A DNA stretch of 64,000 bases from Siphonodentalium dalli (Eukaryota > Mollusca > Scaphopoda > Gadilida > Siphonodentaliidae). Within the stretch, counting starts at the first letter, position 1. Each line of letters starts with the position of its first letter. The stretch covers positions 7,777,710 to 7,841,709 of the forward strand of contig CP136062.1 of the NCBI GenBank assembly GCA_032622095.1, in the 5' to 3' direction. Shown here one piece after another: positions 44,411-55,023 of the stretch. The notes beneath the pieces were generated by a model. That model saw only the letters and a list, made by a program, of their open reading frames with translations, searched no databases and was not told the DNA's origin. The position numbers and the translations under genes are program-made.

Positions 44411-45881
44411 ACAAAATCGACAGGGATGCGGTCGTGAGAGGGGGTTGAAGAAAACGGAGAATAAGTAGACGACGTTATGTCGTCGCCGATTCCAAGCTGT
44501 GTGGCAAGAATTTGATTTTCCGGCAAACCAAAAACATCCAAAATGATTTTTTTTCCTCTTTAAAACAGTTAAGCTAATCGATACGCATGGTAACACAGAC
44601 ACGATATTTCTCATGGGATCCCAAGAGATCTCACAACGGGATTTATGTCTCGAAATTGACATGGATGCGACCGTGATAGGGGGTTGAAGAAAACGGAGAA
44701 TAAGTAGACGACGCTATGTCGTCGCGTGGCAAGAAATTGATTTCCGGCAAACCAAAAACATCCAAAATTAATTTGTTTTCGTTAAATCAGTTAAGCTAAT
44801 TGACACGATTGGTAACAGACACGATATTTGTCATGGGATCCCAAGAGAGCTCACAACGGGATTTATGTCTCGTAAAAAGGCAATTTACATGTTATAACTC
44901 GATAATAAAAAGACACCCCTAGTTGACATTTTAATATGTTTAGCACCATATACTTCATTTCCGTCGGTTCCATTTGTCAAAGAAGTATTTTATGTAGGTA
45001 TTGCGAACGGAGTGAATCATCTGACATGCGTTGGGGGGAGGGGGTTAAAAGATAGGGAGAAAAGTAGACGAAATTCCATTCTAGGTCGTTCCAGACCATT
45101 CCAGGCTCGGTATCCATAACAAATGAGGCGCGTTAACCTGACTGGTGCTATGCTATCAATATAAGGGATGCATTAGAAATATTCGAGCTGAAATCAAGCA
45201 CAAAATTGACAGGGAAGCGGCCGTGAGAGGGGGGGGGGGTGGAAAAAACGGAGAATAAGTAGACGACGATATGTCGTCGCGTGGCAAGAAATTGATTTTC
45301 CGGCAAACCAAAAACATCCAAAATGATTTTATTTCTCTTTAAATCAGTTAAGCTAATTGACACGCTTGGTAGCAGATACACGATATTTGTCATGGGATCC
45401 CAAGAGAGCTCGCAACGGGATTTCTGTCTCGTAAAAAGGCAATTTACATGTTATAACTCAATAATAAAAAAAACACCCTAGTTGACATTTTAATATGTTT
45501 AGCACTATATACTTCATTTCCACCGGTTCCATTTCTCAAAGTAGTATTTTTAGTATGTATGGCGGACAGGGGGAATCATCTGACATGCGTTGGGGAGGGT
45601 TTGAAAGATAGGGAGAAAAGTAGACGAAATTCCATTCTAGGTCGTTCCAGACCGTTCCAGGCTCGGCATCCATAAAAAATGAGGCGCGTTAACCTGACTA
45701 TGCAAACAATAGAAGGTATGCATTAGGAATATTCGAGCTGAAATGAAACACGACATTGACAGGGATGCGGTCGTGATAGGGGGTTGAAGAAAACGGAGAA
45801 TAAGTAGACGACGATATGTCGCCGCCGATTCCAAGTCATGTGGCAAGAAATTGACTTTCCGCCAAACCAAAAGCATCCAAA
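44411..45881. repeat. Satellite-like tandem of about 545-bp units
   Basis: The phrase 'attgacagggatgcggtcgtga' recurs at about 44415, 44657, 45200 and 45752 (with substitutions). The last three are spaced about 545 bp apart; the first unit is a 244-bp partial. Each has 'ggagaataagtagacgacg', 'gtcgtcgcgtggcaagaaattg' (shown in part), 'tcatgggatcccaagag' and, in full units, 'ggtcgttccagacc-ttccaggctcgg'. A G run lies at 45228. The final unit breaks off where the next array begins. Confidence 0.9.
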
Positions 45882-48800
45882 ATCGGTCCAAATTTTTACC
45901 CTTCTCGAAATTGGTCCATACCCCATTTTCACCCCGCCCCCGATAAAAATTGTTGGGGTCGGGGTGTTTCTAGGGGTATTTGGGGCGGGCCATCCACCAT
46001 TAGCGTAAAATCTGTGGAAATCCTTACCATTCTCGAAAATGATCAATCCCCCATTTTCGCCCCTTCGGAGTGGCACCCTCGGGGGGTTAAGGGTGGGGAA
46101 TCGGGTGTTTTTGTGTTGTATTTGAGGCGGGCCACCCACCCATGCCGAAAAATCGGTCGAAATCGTGACCGTTCTCGAAAATGGTCCATTCCCCGTTTTC
46201 ACTCACTCGCTGTGCCATTACCGGAGGTAATTGGTGGCGGTCGGATGTTTTCCGGTGGTATTCGGGACGGGCCACTCAACCATGCCGTCAAATCGGTCGA
46301 AATCCTTATCTTTCTCGAAAATTGTCAATAACCCATGTTTACACCCTAGGGCTAGCACCCCAGTGGTGATTGGTGTGGTCGGAGTGTCTTTAGCGGTATT
46401 TTGAGCGGGCCACCAACCCATACCGTCAAATCGGTCGAAATCCTTACCGTTCTCGAAAATGGTATATACCCCATTTTAATACCCTCGGTGGGTGCGCACC
46501 CTCAGGGGTGGCGGTGGGGTCGGGGTGTTTCTAGGTGGTATTTAGGGCGGCCCACCCACGAAATCCTTATGGTTCTCGAAAATGCTCCATACCCCACCTC
46601 CCCCACTTGCAATTGGTGGCACTCCCGAGGGTGATGCGTAGGGTTCGGGGTGTTTCCGGTGGTATTTAGGGCCGGCCAACTACCCATGCCGTTAAATCGG
46701 TCGAAATTCTTACCGTTCTCGAAAAATGTTTCTTACCCCATTTTCACCCCTCGTGGTGGCACCCCGTTGTGATGGGTGGGGTCCTGGTGTTTCTATGAGG
46801 CCACCCACCCATGCCATCAAATCGGTCGAAATCCTTACCGTTCTAAATATGGTCCATACCCCGTTTTTACCCCCTCGGGGTGGCACACCGGGGGTGATCG
46901 TGGGGGATCCGGGAGTTTCTATGGTATTTTGGGCGGATCAACCACACATGCCTTCAAACCGGTCGAAAAACTTACCCCCGGGAGTGATGGGTGGGGGTCC
47001 GGGAGTTTCTAGGGTATATTATGCGAATCACCCACCCATGCCGTCAAATCGGTCGAAATCCTCACCGTTCTCGAAAATGGTCCATACCCCATTTTCACCT
47101 CGTCGGGTGGCATCCCCGGGGTGATGGGTGGGGTCGGGTGTTAATAGGGGGTTTTTGTGCGGGCCACCCACATACGACGTCAAATCGGTCAAAATTCTTA
47201 CTTTCTAGAAAATTGTCCATACCATATTTTCACCCTTCGGGTGGCACCCCATGGAAGTGATTGGTGGGGTCAGGGTGTTTTTAGTGGGTACTTGGGGCGG
47301 GCCACTCGCCAATGCCGTCAAATGGGTGGAAGTTCTCACCGTTCTCGAAAATGGTCCAAACCCCATTCGGTTCGGTGTATTCCTAGGTGGTATTTGGGGC
47401 GGGCCACCCACTCATGCCATCAAATCGGTCGAAATCCTAATCGTTCTCGAAAGTTGTTCATACCCAATTTTCACCCCTACGGAGTGACACCCCCGGTGTG
47501 ATCGGTCGGGTTCTGGGTGTTTCTAGATGGTATTTGGGGCGGGCCATCCATCCGTGTCGTCCAATCCGTAGTATTTGGGGCCAGCTACCCACATTTTCAC
47601 CCATCGAAGTGGCACCCCCCACCCCGAGTGATGGTGGGAGTATGGTGTGTCTAGCGGTATTTGTGGCGGGCCACACACCCATGCAAGCCGTGATATCGGT
47701 CGAAATCCACACCGTTCTTGCAAATAGTCCGTACCCCATTTCCTACTCCAAGGGTTGCCACCCCGGGGTGATGGGCAGGGATCGGGGTGTTTCTAGGGGT
47801 ATTTGGGGCGGGCCAACCACTAATGCCTTCAAATCGGTCGAAATCCTTTCCATTCTCGAAAATGGTTCATAGCCCATACTCACCCCCTCGAGGTGGCAAC
47901 CCGGGGATGATGGGTGGGTGATTCGGGAGTTTATATTGTATTTTGGTCGTATCACCCACCTATGCCGTCAAAACGGTCGAAAACCTCATTGGGGTGGCAT
48001 CCACGGGGTGATGGTGGGGGTCGGGTGTTTATAGGGGAATTTGTGGCGGGCCACCCACGCATGCCGTCAAATTGGTCTAAATACTTGCCGTTTTCGAAAA
48101 TGGTCCTTACCACATTTTCAACCCCCTTGGGTGGCACCTCGGGGGCGGGAGGGGCGGGTGATGTCCTGGATTTTCTAGGTTATATTAGGCTGATCACCCA
48201 CCCATGCCGTCAAATCGGTCGAAATCCTTACCATTCTCGAAAATTGTCCATACCTCATGTTCACCCCCACGGAGTGGCACCACCGGTGTGATAGGTGGGA
48301 GTCGGGGTGTTTCTAGGTGGTATTTGGGGCGGGCCACCCACCCATGCCGTCAAATCCATACGGCATTTTCACTCCATAGGGGTGATCCCCCCCACCGGAG
48401 TGATGGGTGGGGGTGGGGTTTCTCTAGTGGGTATTTGGGACGGGCCACACACTATGTGGGCGGCACTCCTCGTGGTGATGGGTGGGAGGATCGGTTGTTC
48501 ATATGGGTTATTTGGGGCAAGCCACCGACCCATGCCATCAAATCGGTCGAAATCCTTACTGTTATAAAAAATGGTTCAAACCCCATTTTCACCCCTCGGA
48601 GTTCTCTAAAATGGTCCATATCCAATAGTTACCCTCTCGGTATGGCACCCCCGTGGGTAATGGAGCGAGTTGGGGTGTTTCTATGTGGTATTTGGGGCGG
48701 GCTACCCACATGCAGTCAAATCGGTCGAAATCCCCACCGTTCTCGAAGATGGTCCTTACCCCATTTTACCCCCGTAGGTGAAGGGCGGGTGTCAGGGTGT

Positions 48801-49167
48801 GTATATGGGCTTGTTGTGGCGGGCCACCCACCCATGCCGTCAAATCGATCGAATTCCTTACCTTTCTCGAAAATGGTCCTTACTCCATTTTAACCCCATC
48901 GGGTGTCACCCCTGGGGTGATGGGTGGGGTCTGGATGTTTATCGGGAGTATTTTGGAGGGCCACGCACCCATGCCGTCAAATCGGTTGAAATCCTTACCT
49001 TTCTCGAAACTGGTTCATACCCTATTTTTACCCCCTTGGGGTGTCGGGGTGTTTATGGGTGGTATTTGGGGCCACCCACCCATCCAGTCAAATCGGTCGA
49101 AACCCCTACGGTTCTCGATAATGGTCTATACCCCATGTTTCTATGGGATATTTGGGGCGGGCCACCC
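45882..49167. repeat. GC-rich minisatellite of about 140-bp units, block 1
   Basis: Units share, in order, 'cgggccacccacccatgcc', 'gtcaaatcggtcgaaatcc', 'taccgttctcgaaaatggt', 'ccataccccattttcaccc', 'cggggtggcacccccgggg', 'tgatgggtgggggtcgggg' and 'tgtttctaggtggtatttg'. Spacing between successive 'aaatcggtcgaaa' phrases is near 139-142 bp where units are complete, with frequent deletions. Open frames on both strands with repetitive Gly/Arg/Pro/His-rich products are by-products of the array. Confidence 0.93.
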
Positions 49168-49645
49168 ACAACATTATCAAATTTGTCTTGGGGAGAGACA
49201 AAAAGAAGTATATATGCATTCATTTGATAGCGTTTGAGATGATACAGTGGGTTTATGAATTGTCCTCGACTTAGTGGCACCATAAGGAACCATTTGTGTG
49301 ACAATATTTGGTCTTATTCGAAAAATCATTGGGCGACGGTCATCATATTGTTTTAGTGGTCAGATGTGAATTGGCCGAAGGGCCCTATTGTAATATTTTG
49401 ACATAAATTGGTCTTTCGAAAAGATATCCTATACTAACACTTCGATTGATTTCCTGTGTTGGTTGGTCCCAAAAATAAAAAAAATCCCACAAAAATTCAA
49501 CTTCGTAATAATAATGACTTATAATATTTAAGTCGATTTGAGTTTGATTATACAATCCCGGATCGACTATGGAAGTTCAACAAATGCGCCGATCGTGGCG
49601 ATGAAAGCCCAGAACGAAAATGGAAGTTGCCATACCTTAACATAT
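49168..49645. repeat. Non-minisatellite insert within the array, copy 1
   Basis: It starts with 'atcaaatttgtcttggggag' and contains 'tatatgcattcatttgatag', 'attgggcgacggtcatcat' and 'cataaattggtctttcg'. Much of it recurs at 50757-51030. It includes about 150 bp (49500-49645) absent from copy 2, then a second partial 'atttgtcttggtgagagac'. Confidence 0.85.
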
Positions 49646-50756
49646 TTGTCTTGGTGAGAGACGCAAATCGGTTGAAATCCTTACCTTTCTCGAAACTGGT
49701 CCATACCTCAGTTTAACCCACTCGGTGGCACACCCCGAGGGTGATGGATGGGGGTTCGGGTGTTTCTATGGGGTATTCGGGGTGGGTGGGCCACTCACCC
49801 ATGCCGTCAAATCGGTCGAAATTCCTACGGTTTTCGAAAAGGGTCCATACCCCATTTTCACCCCCACGGGGTGGCACACCCGGGGTGATGGATGGGTGGA
49901 GGGTGTCGGTATGTTTATAGGAGGTATTTGGGGGCACCCACCCATACCGTCAAATCGGTCGAAATCCTTACCGTTCTCGGAAATAGTTTATACCCCATTT
50001 CATCCCTTCGGGTGGCACAACTCTGGGTGATTGGATAGGGATTGGGGTGTTTCTGGGAGGTATATGGGACGGGCCACCCACCCACGCCGTCAAATCGGTC
50101 CAAATCTTTACCGTTTTCGATAATGGTCCATACCCTGAAGTGATTGGAAGGGAGTCGGTTGTTTATGGGGAGTATTTGGGACAGGCCACCCACCCATCCG
50201 TCAAATCGGTCGAAATCCCTACCGTTCTCGAAAATGGTCCATACCCAATTGTTACCCCCTTGGGGTTGCACCCCCGTGGGTAATGGTGTGGGTTGGGGAG
50301 TTTTTATGTGGTATTTGGGGCGGGCCACCCACCCATGCAGTCAAATCGGTCGAAACCCCTACGGTTCTCGAAGATGATCCTTATCCCATTTTCACTCACT
50401 CGGGGTAGCACCCCGTGGGTGAAGGGTGTGGGTCGGGGTGTTTCTCTGGAGTATTTGGGAGGGCCATTCACCCATGCCGTTAAATCGGTTGAAACCCTTA
50501 CCTTTCTCGAAACTGGTCCATACCCCATGTTTACCCCCTCGGGGTGGCACCCCCGGGGTGATGGATGGGTGGGGGGGTCGGGTTGTTTATTTGGGGCCAC
50601 CCACCCATCCAGTCAAATCGGACGAAACCCCTACGGTTCTTGAAAATGGTCTATTCCCAATGTTCACCCACTCGGGGTAGCACACCCGTGGTGAAAAGTG
50701 AAAGGTGGGGGATCGTGGTGTTTCTATGGGGTATTTCGGGCGGGCCACCCACCAGC
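49646..50756. repeat. GC-rich minisatellite, block 2
   Basis: About eight further units of the same family lie between the two insert copies. With copy 1 it defines a higher-order unit of about 1.6 kb. Confidence 0.9.
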
Positions 50757-51030
50757 CTTATCAAATTTGTCTTGGGGAGAGACAGAAAGAAGTATATATG
50801 CATTCATTTGATAGCGTTTGAGGAACCATTTGTTTGACCATATTTGGTCTTATTCCAAAAACATTGGGCGACGGTCATCATAATGTTTTAGTGGTCAGAT
50901 GTGAATTGGCCGAAGGCCCCTATAGTAACATTTTGACATAAATTGGTCTTTCGAAAACATATCCTATACTAACACTTCGAATGACTTCCTGTGTTTGTTG
51001 GTCCCAAAAATAAAAAGATCCCACCCTCAC
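50757..51030. repeat. Non-minisatellite insert within the array, copy 2
   Basis: This is a shorter copy of 49168-49490 that lacks a 50-bp piece ('gatgatacagtggg...accataa') and the A/T-rich tail. It shows that the insert was amplified together with the minisatellite. Confidence 0.87.
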
Positions 51031-52385
51031 ATACCGTCAAATGGGTCGAAATCACTACTGTTCTCGAAAATGGTCCATACCCCATTGTTACCCCATCTGG
51101 GTGGCACCCCCGTGGGTGATGGTGGGGTTGGGGTGTTTCTAGGTGGTGTTTGGGGCGGGCTACCAACCCATGCAGCCAAATCGGTCGAAACCCCTACGGT
51201 TCTCGAAGATGTCCATACCCCATTTTCACGCCCACCCATGCCATTAAATAGATCGAATTCCTTACCTTTCTCGAAAATGGTCCATACTCCATTTTAACCC
51301 CCTCGGGGTGGCACCCCTGGGGTGATGGGTGGGGTCGGGGTGTTTCTATGAGTATTTTGGAGGGCCACCCACCCATGTCGTCAAATCGGTTGAAATCCTT
51401 ACCTTTCTCGTAACTGGTCCATACCCCAGTTTAACCCCATCAGTTGGCACACCCCGAGGGTGATAAATGGGGGTTCGGGTGTTCCTATGGGGTATTTGGG
51501 GTGGGCCACCCACCCATGCCGCCAAACGGTCGAAATCCCTACTGTTCTCGAAAAGGGTCCATACGTGGTGGTACCCCCGGTGGCTACACACCCATGCCAC
51601 CAAATCGGTCGAAATCCTTACCGTTCTAAAAATGGTCCATACCGTTTTTTACCCCCCTCCGGTGACACACCGGGTGTGATGGTGGGGGGTCCAGGAGTTT
51701 CTACTGTATTTTGGGCCGTCAAATCGGTCGAAATCCTCACCGTACTCGAAAAAAGGACCATACTCTATTTTCACCTCATCGGGGTGGCACCCCCGGGGTG
51801 ATGGGTGATATCGGTGTTTTAGGTGGTATTTGAGGTGGGCCACCCACACATGCCGTCCAATCGGTCTAAATCCTTATCGTTCTCGAAAGTGGTCTTTACC
51901 ACATTTTGGTGGGGATCTGGGAGTTTCTATGGTATTTTGGGCGGATCACCCACCCATACCGTCAAATCTGTCGAAATCCTTACCGTTTTCGAAAATGGTC
52001 CTTACCACATGTTCACCTCGTCGTGGTGGCATCCCCGGGGAGATGGTGGGGGTCGGGTGTTTATAGGGGGTATTTGGGCGGGCCACCCACCCATGACGTA
52101 AAATCGGTCAAAATTCGTACCCTTCGCGAAAATTGTCCATACCATATGTTCACCTTTCGGTGGCACCCCATGGAGGTGATTGGTGGGGGATCAGTGTGTT
52201 TCTATGGAGTACTTGGGCGGCCACTCGCCCATACCGTCAAATGGGTGGAAATTCTCACCGTTCTCGAAAATTCACCCCTTCTGGGTCCCCCCCCAGGGGT
52301 GATAGATGGGTTCGGTGAATTTCTAGGTGGTATTTGGGGCGGGCCACCCACTCATGCCATCAAATCGGTCGAAATCCATAACTCG
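51031..52385. repeat. GC-rich minisatellite, block 3
   Basis: Final part of the array, about ten units, some badly deleted. Units near 51900-52380 resemble those near 46900-47420 in detail ('aggtggtatttggggcgggcc' follows 'ccatggaggtgattggtgggg' in both, shown in parts), suggesting block duplication. It ends in 'aaatcggtcgaaatccataac'. Confidence 0.9.
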
Positions 52386-54067
52386 GTCAATGATGGTAAA
52401 CAACCAATTAATAAGTATGTTATTGATTAGCCCAATGTGGCGCCAAAATGGACAAAATCGAATAAAATTTACAATTTGTGGAAAATTGAGTAGTTATTCA
52501 TAGAAGAACGAACAAGCCCTCGAATTATACGAGGAAGAATGATTTCAGAACATAAGGGGAGTTTTTAGTTATAGATGTAAGAATTCTCTCTAATGTATCT
52601 CGCGAGAGAGCAAACGAAAACCAGGTCTCATACAACGATTAAATATGGACTTTTTGGGCGCCAAGTAACAGAAGAATAACGCAGTTTTATCTGTACTGTT
52701 TATCTTGAATCGTGTAATATACTTATATGTGTAATTAAACAGTTAAATGCGATCTAATAGGGATGTATTCATTATGTGACCTTTTCTAGAAGCAGAAATG
52801 TATGTAATGAAAACAGTCTCACGAATGTGACCGATAATCATAATCATTTATTTTAAAATCTGCAACACCAAATCTGTCAAAATTTACTACTATATAACAG
52901 TATGAGAGCTATTCGTATGGTACCAGGTAAAATGTGTAGATCATATTGTCCGTATCTTAAATTAGTAGTCATAGTTTCCTCCGGTCAAGTGATTAAACAA
53001 GAATATTTCGCTTGTAGCACACACATACATGGTGGTATACCGTGAAGCAATTTATCAAAATACAAAGGACTACAATAGACTATCTGCAATCAATTTCCAA
53101 CATAACCAAATTTGCCTACATACTCTGGCAGAGAATGTCTTTATACCTTGAAATTAAATGTGCTTAGATGCACTAAGGCCACATATACGCGAAACGTACT
53201 ACCTGTTCTGCAACCGCATCACCGCGTTTACACATTCTCCCTAATGTTACACATATCTGCTGCATACACAACCATAAATAGCAACATTGAGTGAATGTTA
53301 AACGCCGAACTAATAACTTGAAACGCTCATGGCCTGATATTTAGCGCAAGTATGTGGGTGGCAATGGTAATATAATTTCAACAACAAGATACTGAAAACT
53401 AACACTGTGCATTGCGTGGTACATATTCCCGTTGTAAAGTGCCGATTGAAGTAATTGGAAGCAAAATGCCTACAACGAAACCGGTTTGGAAGCAGCATGA
53501 AAATTATTATTCAATAACATGTATAATGTACCGTCTCTTTGATCTAGTGAGATAAGGTACTATTCTGTTGAATAGATGAGTATTTCTTTACAGTATAATC
53601 AGCATTACGACATTATCACGGAGAGTGTTGAAAATTCCGGAAATATAACTAGTATTTACACAGCAAAGGTGTTCACTTCAGTTTCTGCGCTATATTCAAT
53701 AATTAATCATCATATCAAATGTAACTACCACGCACTGTGTGACGAAATATTACTTCGTCTGTTGCATGCCCGAATTAACTGTTTTGGCCCGAATGTTGGA
53801 TGCATTCTAAGCAGGAACCCCGAAAGTAAATCATTGGGTTAACGTCCGTTGCAGTGATCGATAAATCATTCAGATATATCTGTTTTAATTATATGTGTAG
53901 GCCTACCTTTAAAGATATATAACAACATACTTGTAAATTACAAATGTGTATTTTTCGCTTATAAGTGGTTATCCAATATGTTGCTTTCGTCGTAGCATGG
54001 ATTGGAGTTGAGGCCATTTTGATAGCCATCTCATCGCCGCGATTGCATTATTGTGTGTCCTTGTCAC
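52386..54067 (+). other. Region between the minisatellite and the transposon, nothing recognised
   Basis: AT-rich unique-looking sequence. Open frames of 60-90 codons at 53112, 53310 (minus) and 53576 have no domain that I recognise. Confidence 0.35.
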
Positions 54068-54071
54068 TCTA

Positions 54072-54523
54072 GGTTACACTGGTGTAAATACTATAGGCAG
54101 CTCTCCCCTGCGGTTGCGGGAGGAGTATAGAGTTTCACAGTTAAAACACTCTGGGCTGTGATTGGTTGCATGAATTAAATGTAAACTGTTGACAACAATT
54201 CAAGGAATCATTCTCCCACAAACTTCATTTGCCAAGAGGCCCATTCATTAAAGGTGAAGTCTGTTGTGGCTGTTTAGAAATTTTAAGTGTGATTGAAAAA
54301 ATGACAATATTTATTTAGTGCGGAACTGACCCTAGTTATGAAAAAACGAAAATTTGAAGTAGATTCCCTGCTAGACGGTGTTGATTTTTTTATTGGGAAA
54401 GTTTCCACAGATGTCAAGCTCACATAATCCGAAGGCAGTTTGAACAGTTTCCATTTGACCTCTGATGCAGATCAACAAACGTTAACATTGAAGCCTATGG
54501 GAAATATTTACACCAGTGTAACC
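54072..54523. repeat. 452-bp terminal direct repeat, left copy (MITE-like)
   Basis: It is bounded by perfect 19-bp inverted ends GGTTACACTGGTGTAAATA. It matches 58556-59007 along its whole length with about ten differences by eye. It has no coding potential. It could be a solo MITE family used as the end of a larger element. Confidence 0.93.
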
Positions 54524-54604
54524 TAAAGGTATTTATCCAGTTCCTGATAGCATGTCCCAAATCCAATTTTTAAACACACATTTAAGTCATACAAGTGAAT
54601 AAAC

Positions 54605-55003
54605 ATGGAGGAGAGTCAATTTTATGATTTTTACAATGCGAAATTATCCGAAAAATCGAGATTTGAGGGGTTGTTCGACTGTCGCGTTTGGACAGGTCGG
54701 ACAAGAAAGGACGGTTATGGATATTTATATGTCAAGTTCCCGTCGAGTAATAATTCTGAGCCCGGTCAGCCGAGAAAGGATTGGGGTGTCCACCGAATAG
54801 CATTCGTCATAAAACACAGACTCGCGATGTCTCCACCCGCCTATTACCCTGGCAGCCTCGAACTTAGTCACATATGCCATAGGAAGACATGTGTAAATCC
54901 CGACCACATTGTTATGGAAAGCCATGAACAAAATGTTGAACGACGCCATTGCGAGGGACAGAAATGTTGCACTAGGGCACATAGACCCTTTTGTCTGATT
55001 TGA
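54605..55003 (+). CDS. His-Cys-box (HNH / His-Me finger) nuclease
   Basis: This intact 132-residue protein looks like a compact I-PpoI-type endonuclease. The conserved core begins L-S-H-I-C-H (residues 87-92) and runs through C96, N98-P99, H101 and N110. By comparison with I-PpoI, His89 would be the general base and Asn110 the metal ligand. One zinc site would be Cys26, Cys91, Cys96 and His101; the second would be Cys116, Cys121 or Cys122, His126 and Cys130. All expected ligands are present. Upstream, CRVWTGRTRKDGYGY (26-40) and VHRIAF (62-67) fit the family's beta-sheet DNA-binding part. The ATG at 54605 is in open sequence with no upstream in-frame extension. It sits inside a DNA transposon next to the transposase. 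An intact frame beside a broken transposase may mean selection, or chance because it is short. Confidence 0.85.
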   Translation: MEESQFYDFYNAKLSEKSRFEGLFDCRVWTGRTRKDGYGYLYVKFPSSNNSEPGQPRKDWGVHRIAFVIKHRLAMSPPAYYPGSLELSHICHRKTCVNPDHIVMESHEQNVERRHCEGQKCCTRAHRPFCLI

Positions 55004-55023
55004 GTTAAAGAGAAAGGTACATT

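Noticed and set aside
45723..52430. Many open frames of 60-230 codons on both strands with Gly/Arg/Pro/His-rich repetitive products
   Set aside because: They follow the unit of about 140 bp in the minisatellite, switch frame at each indel, occur equally on both strands and show no domain. They are by-products of the array.
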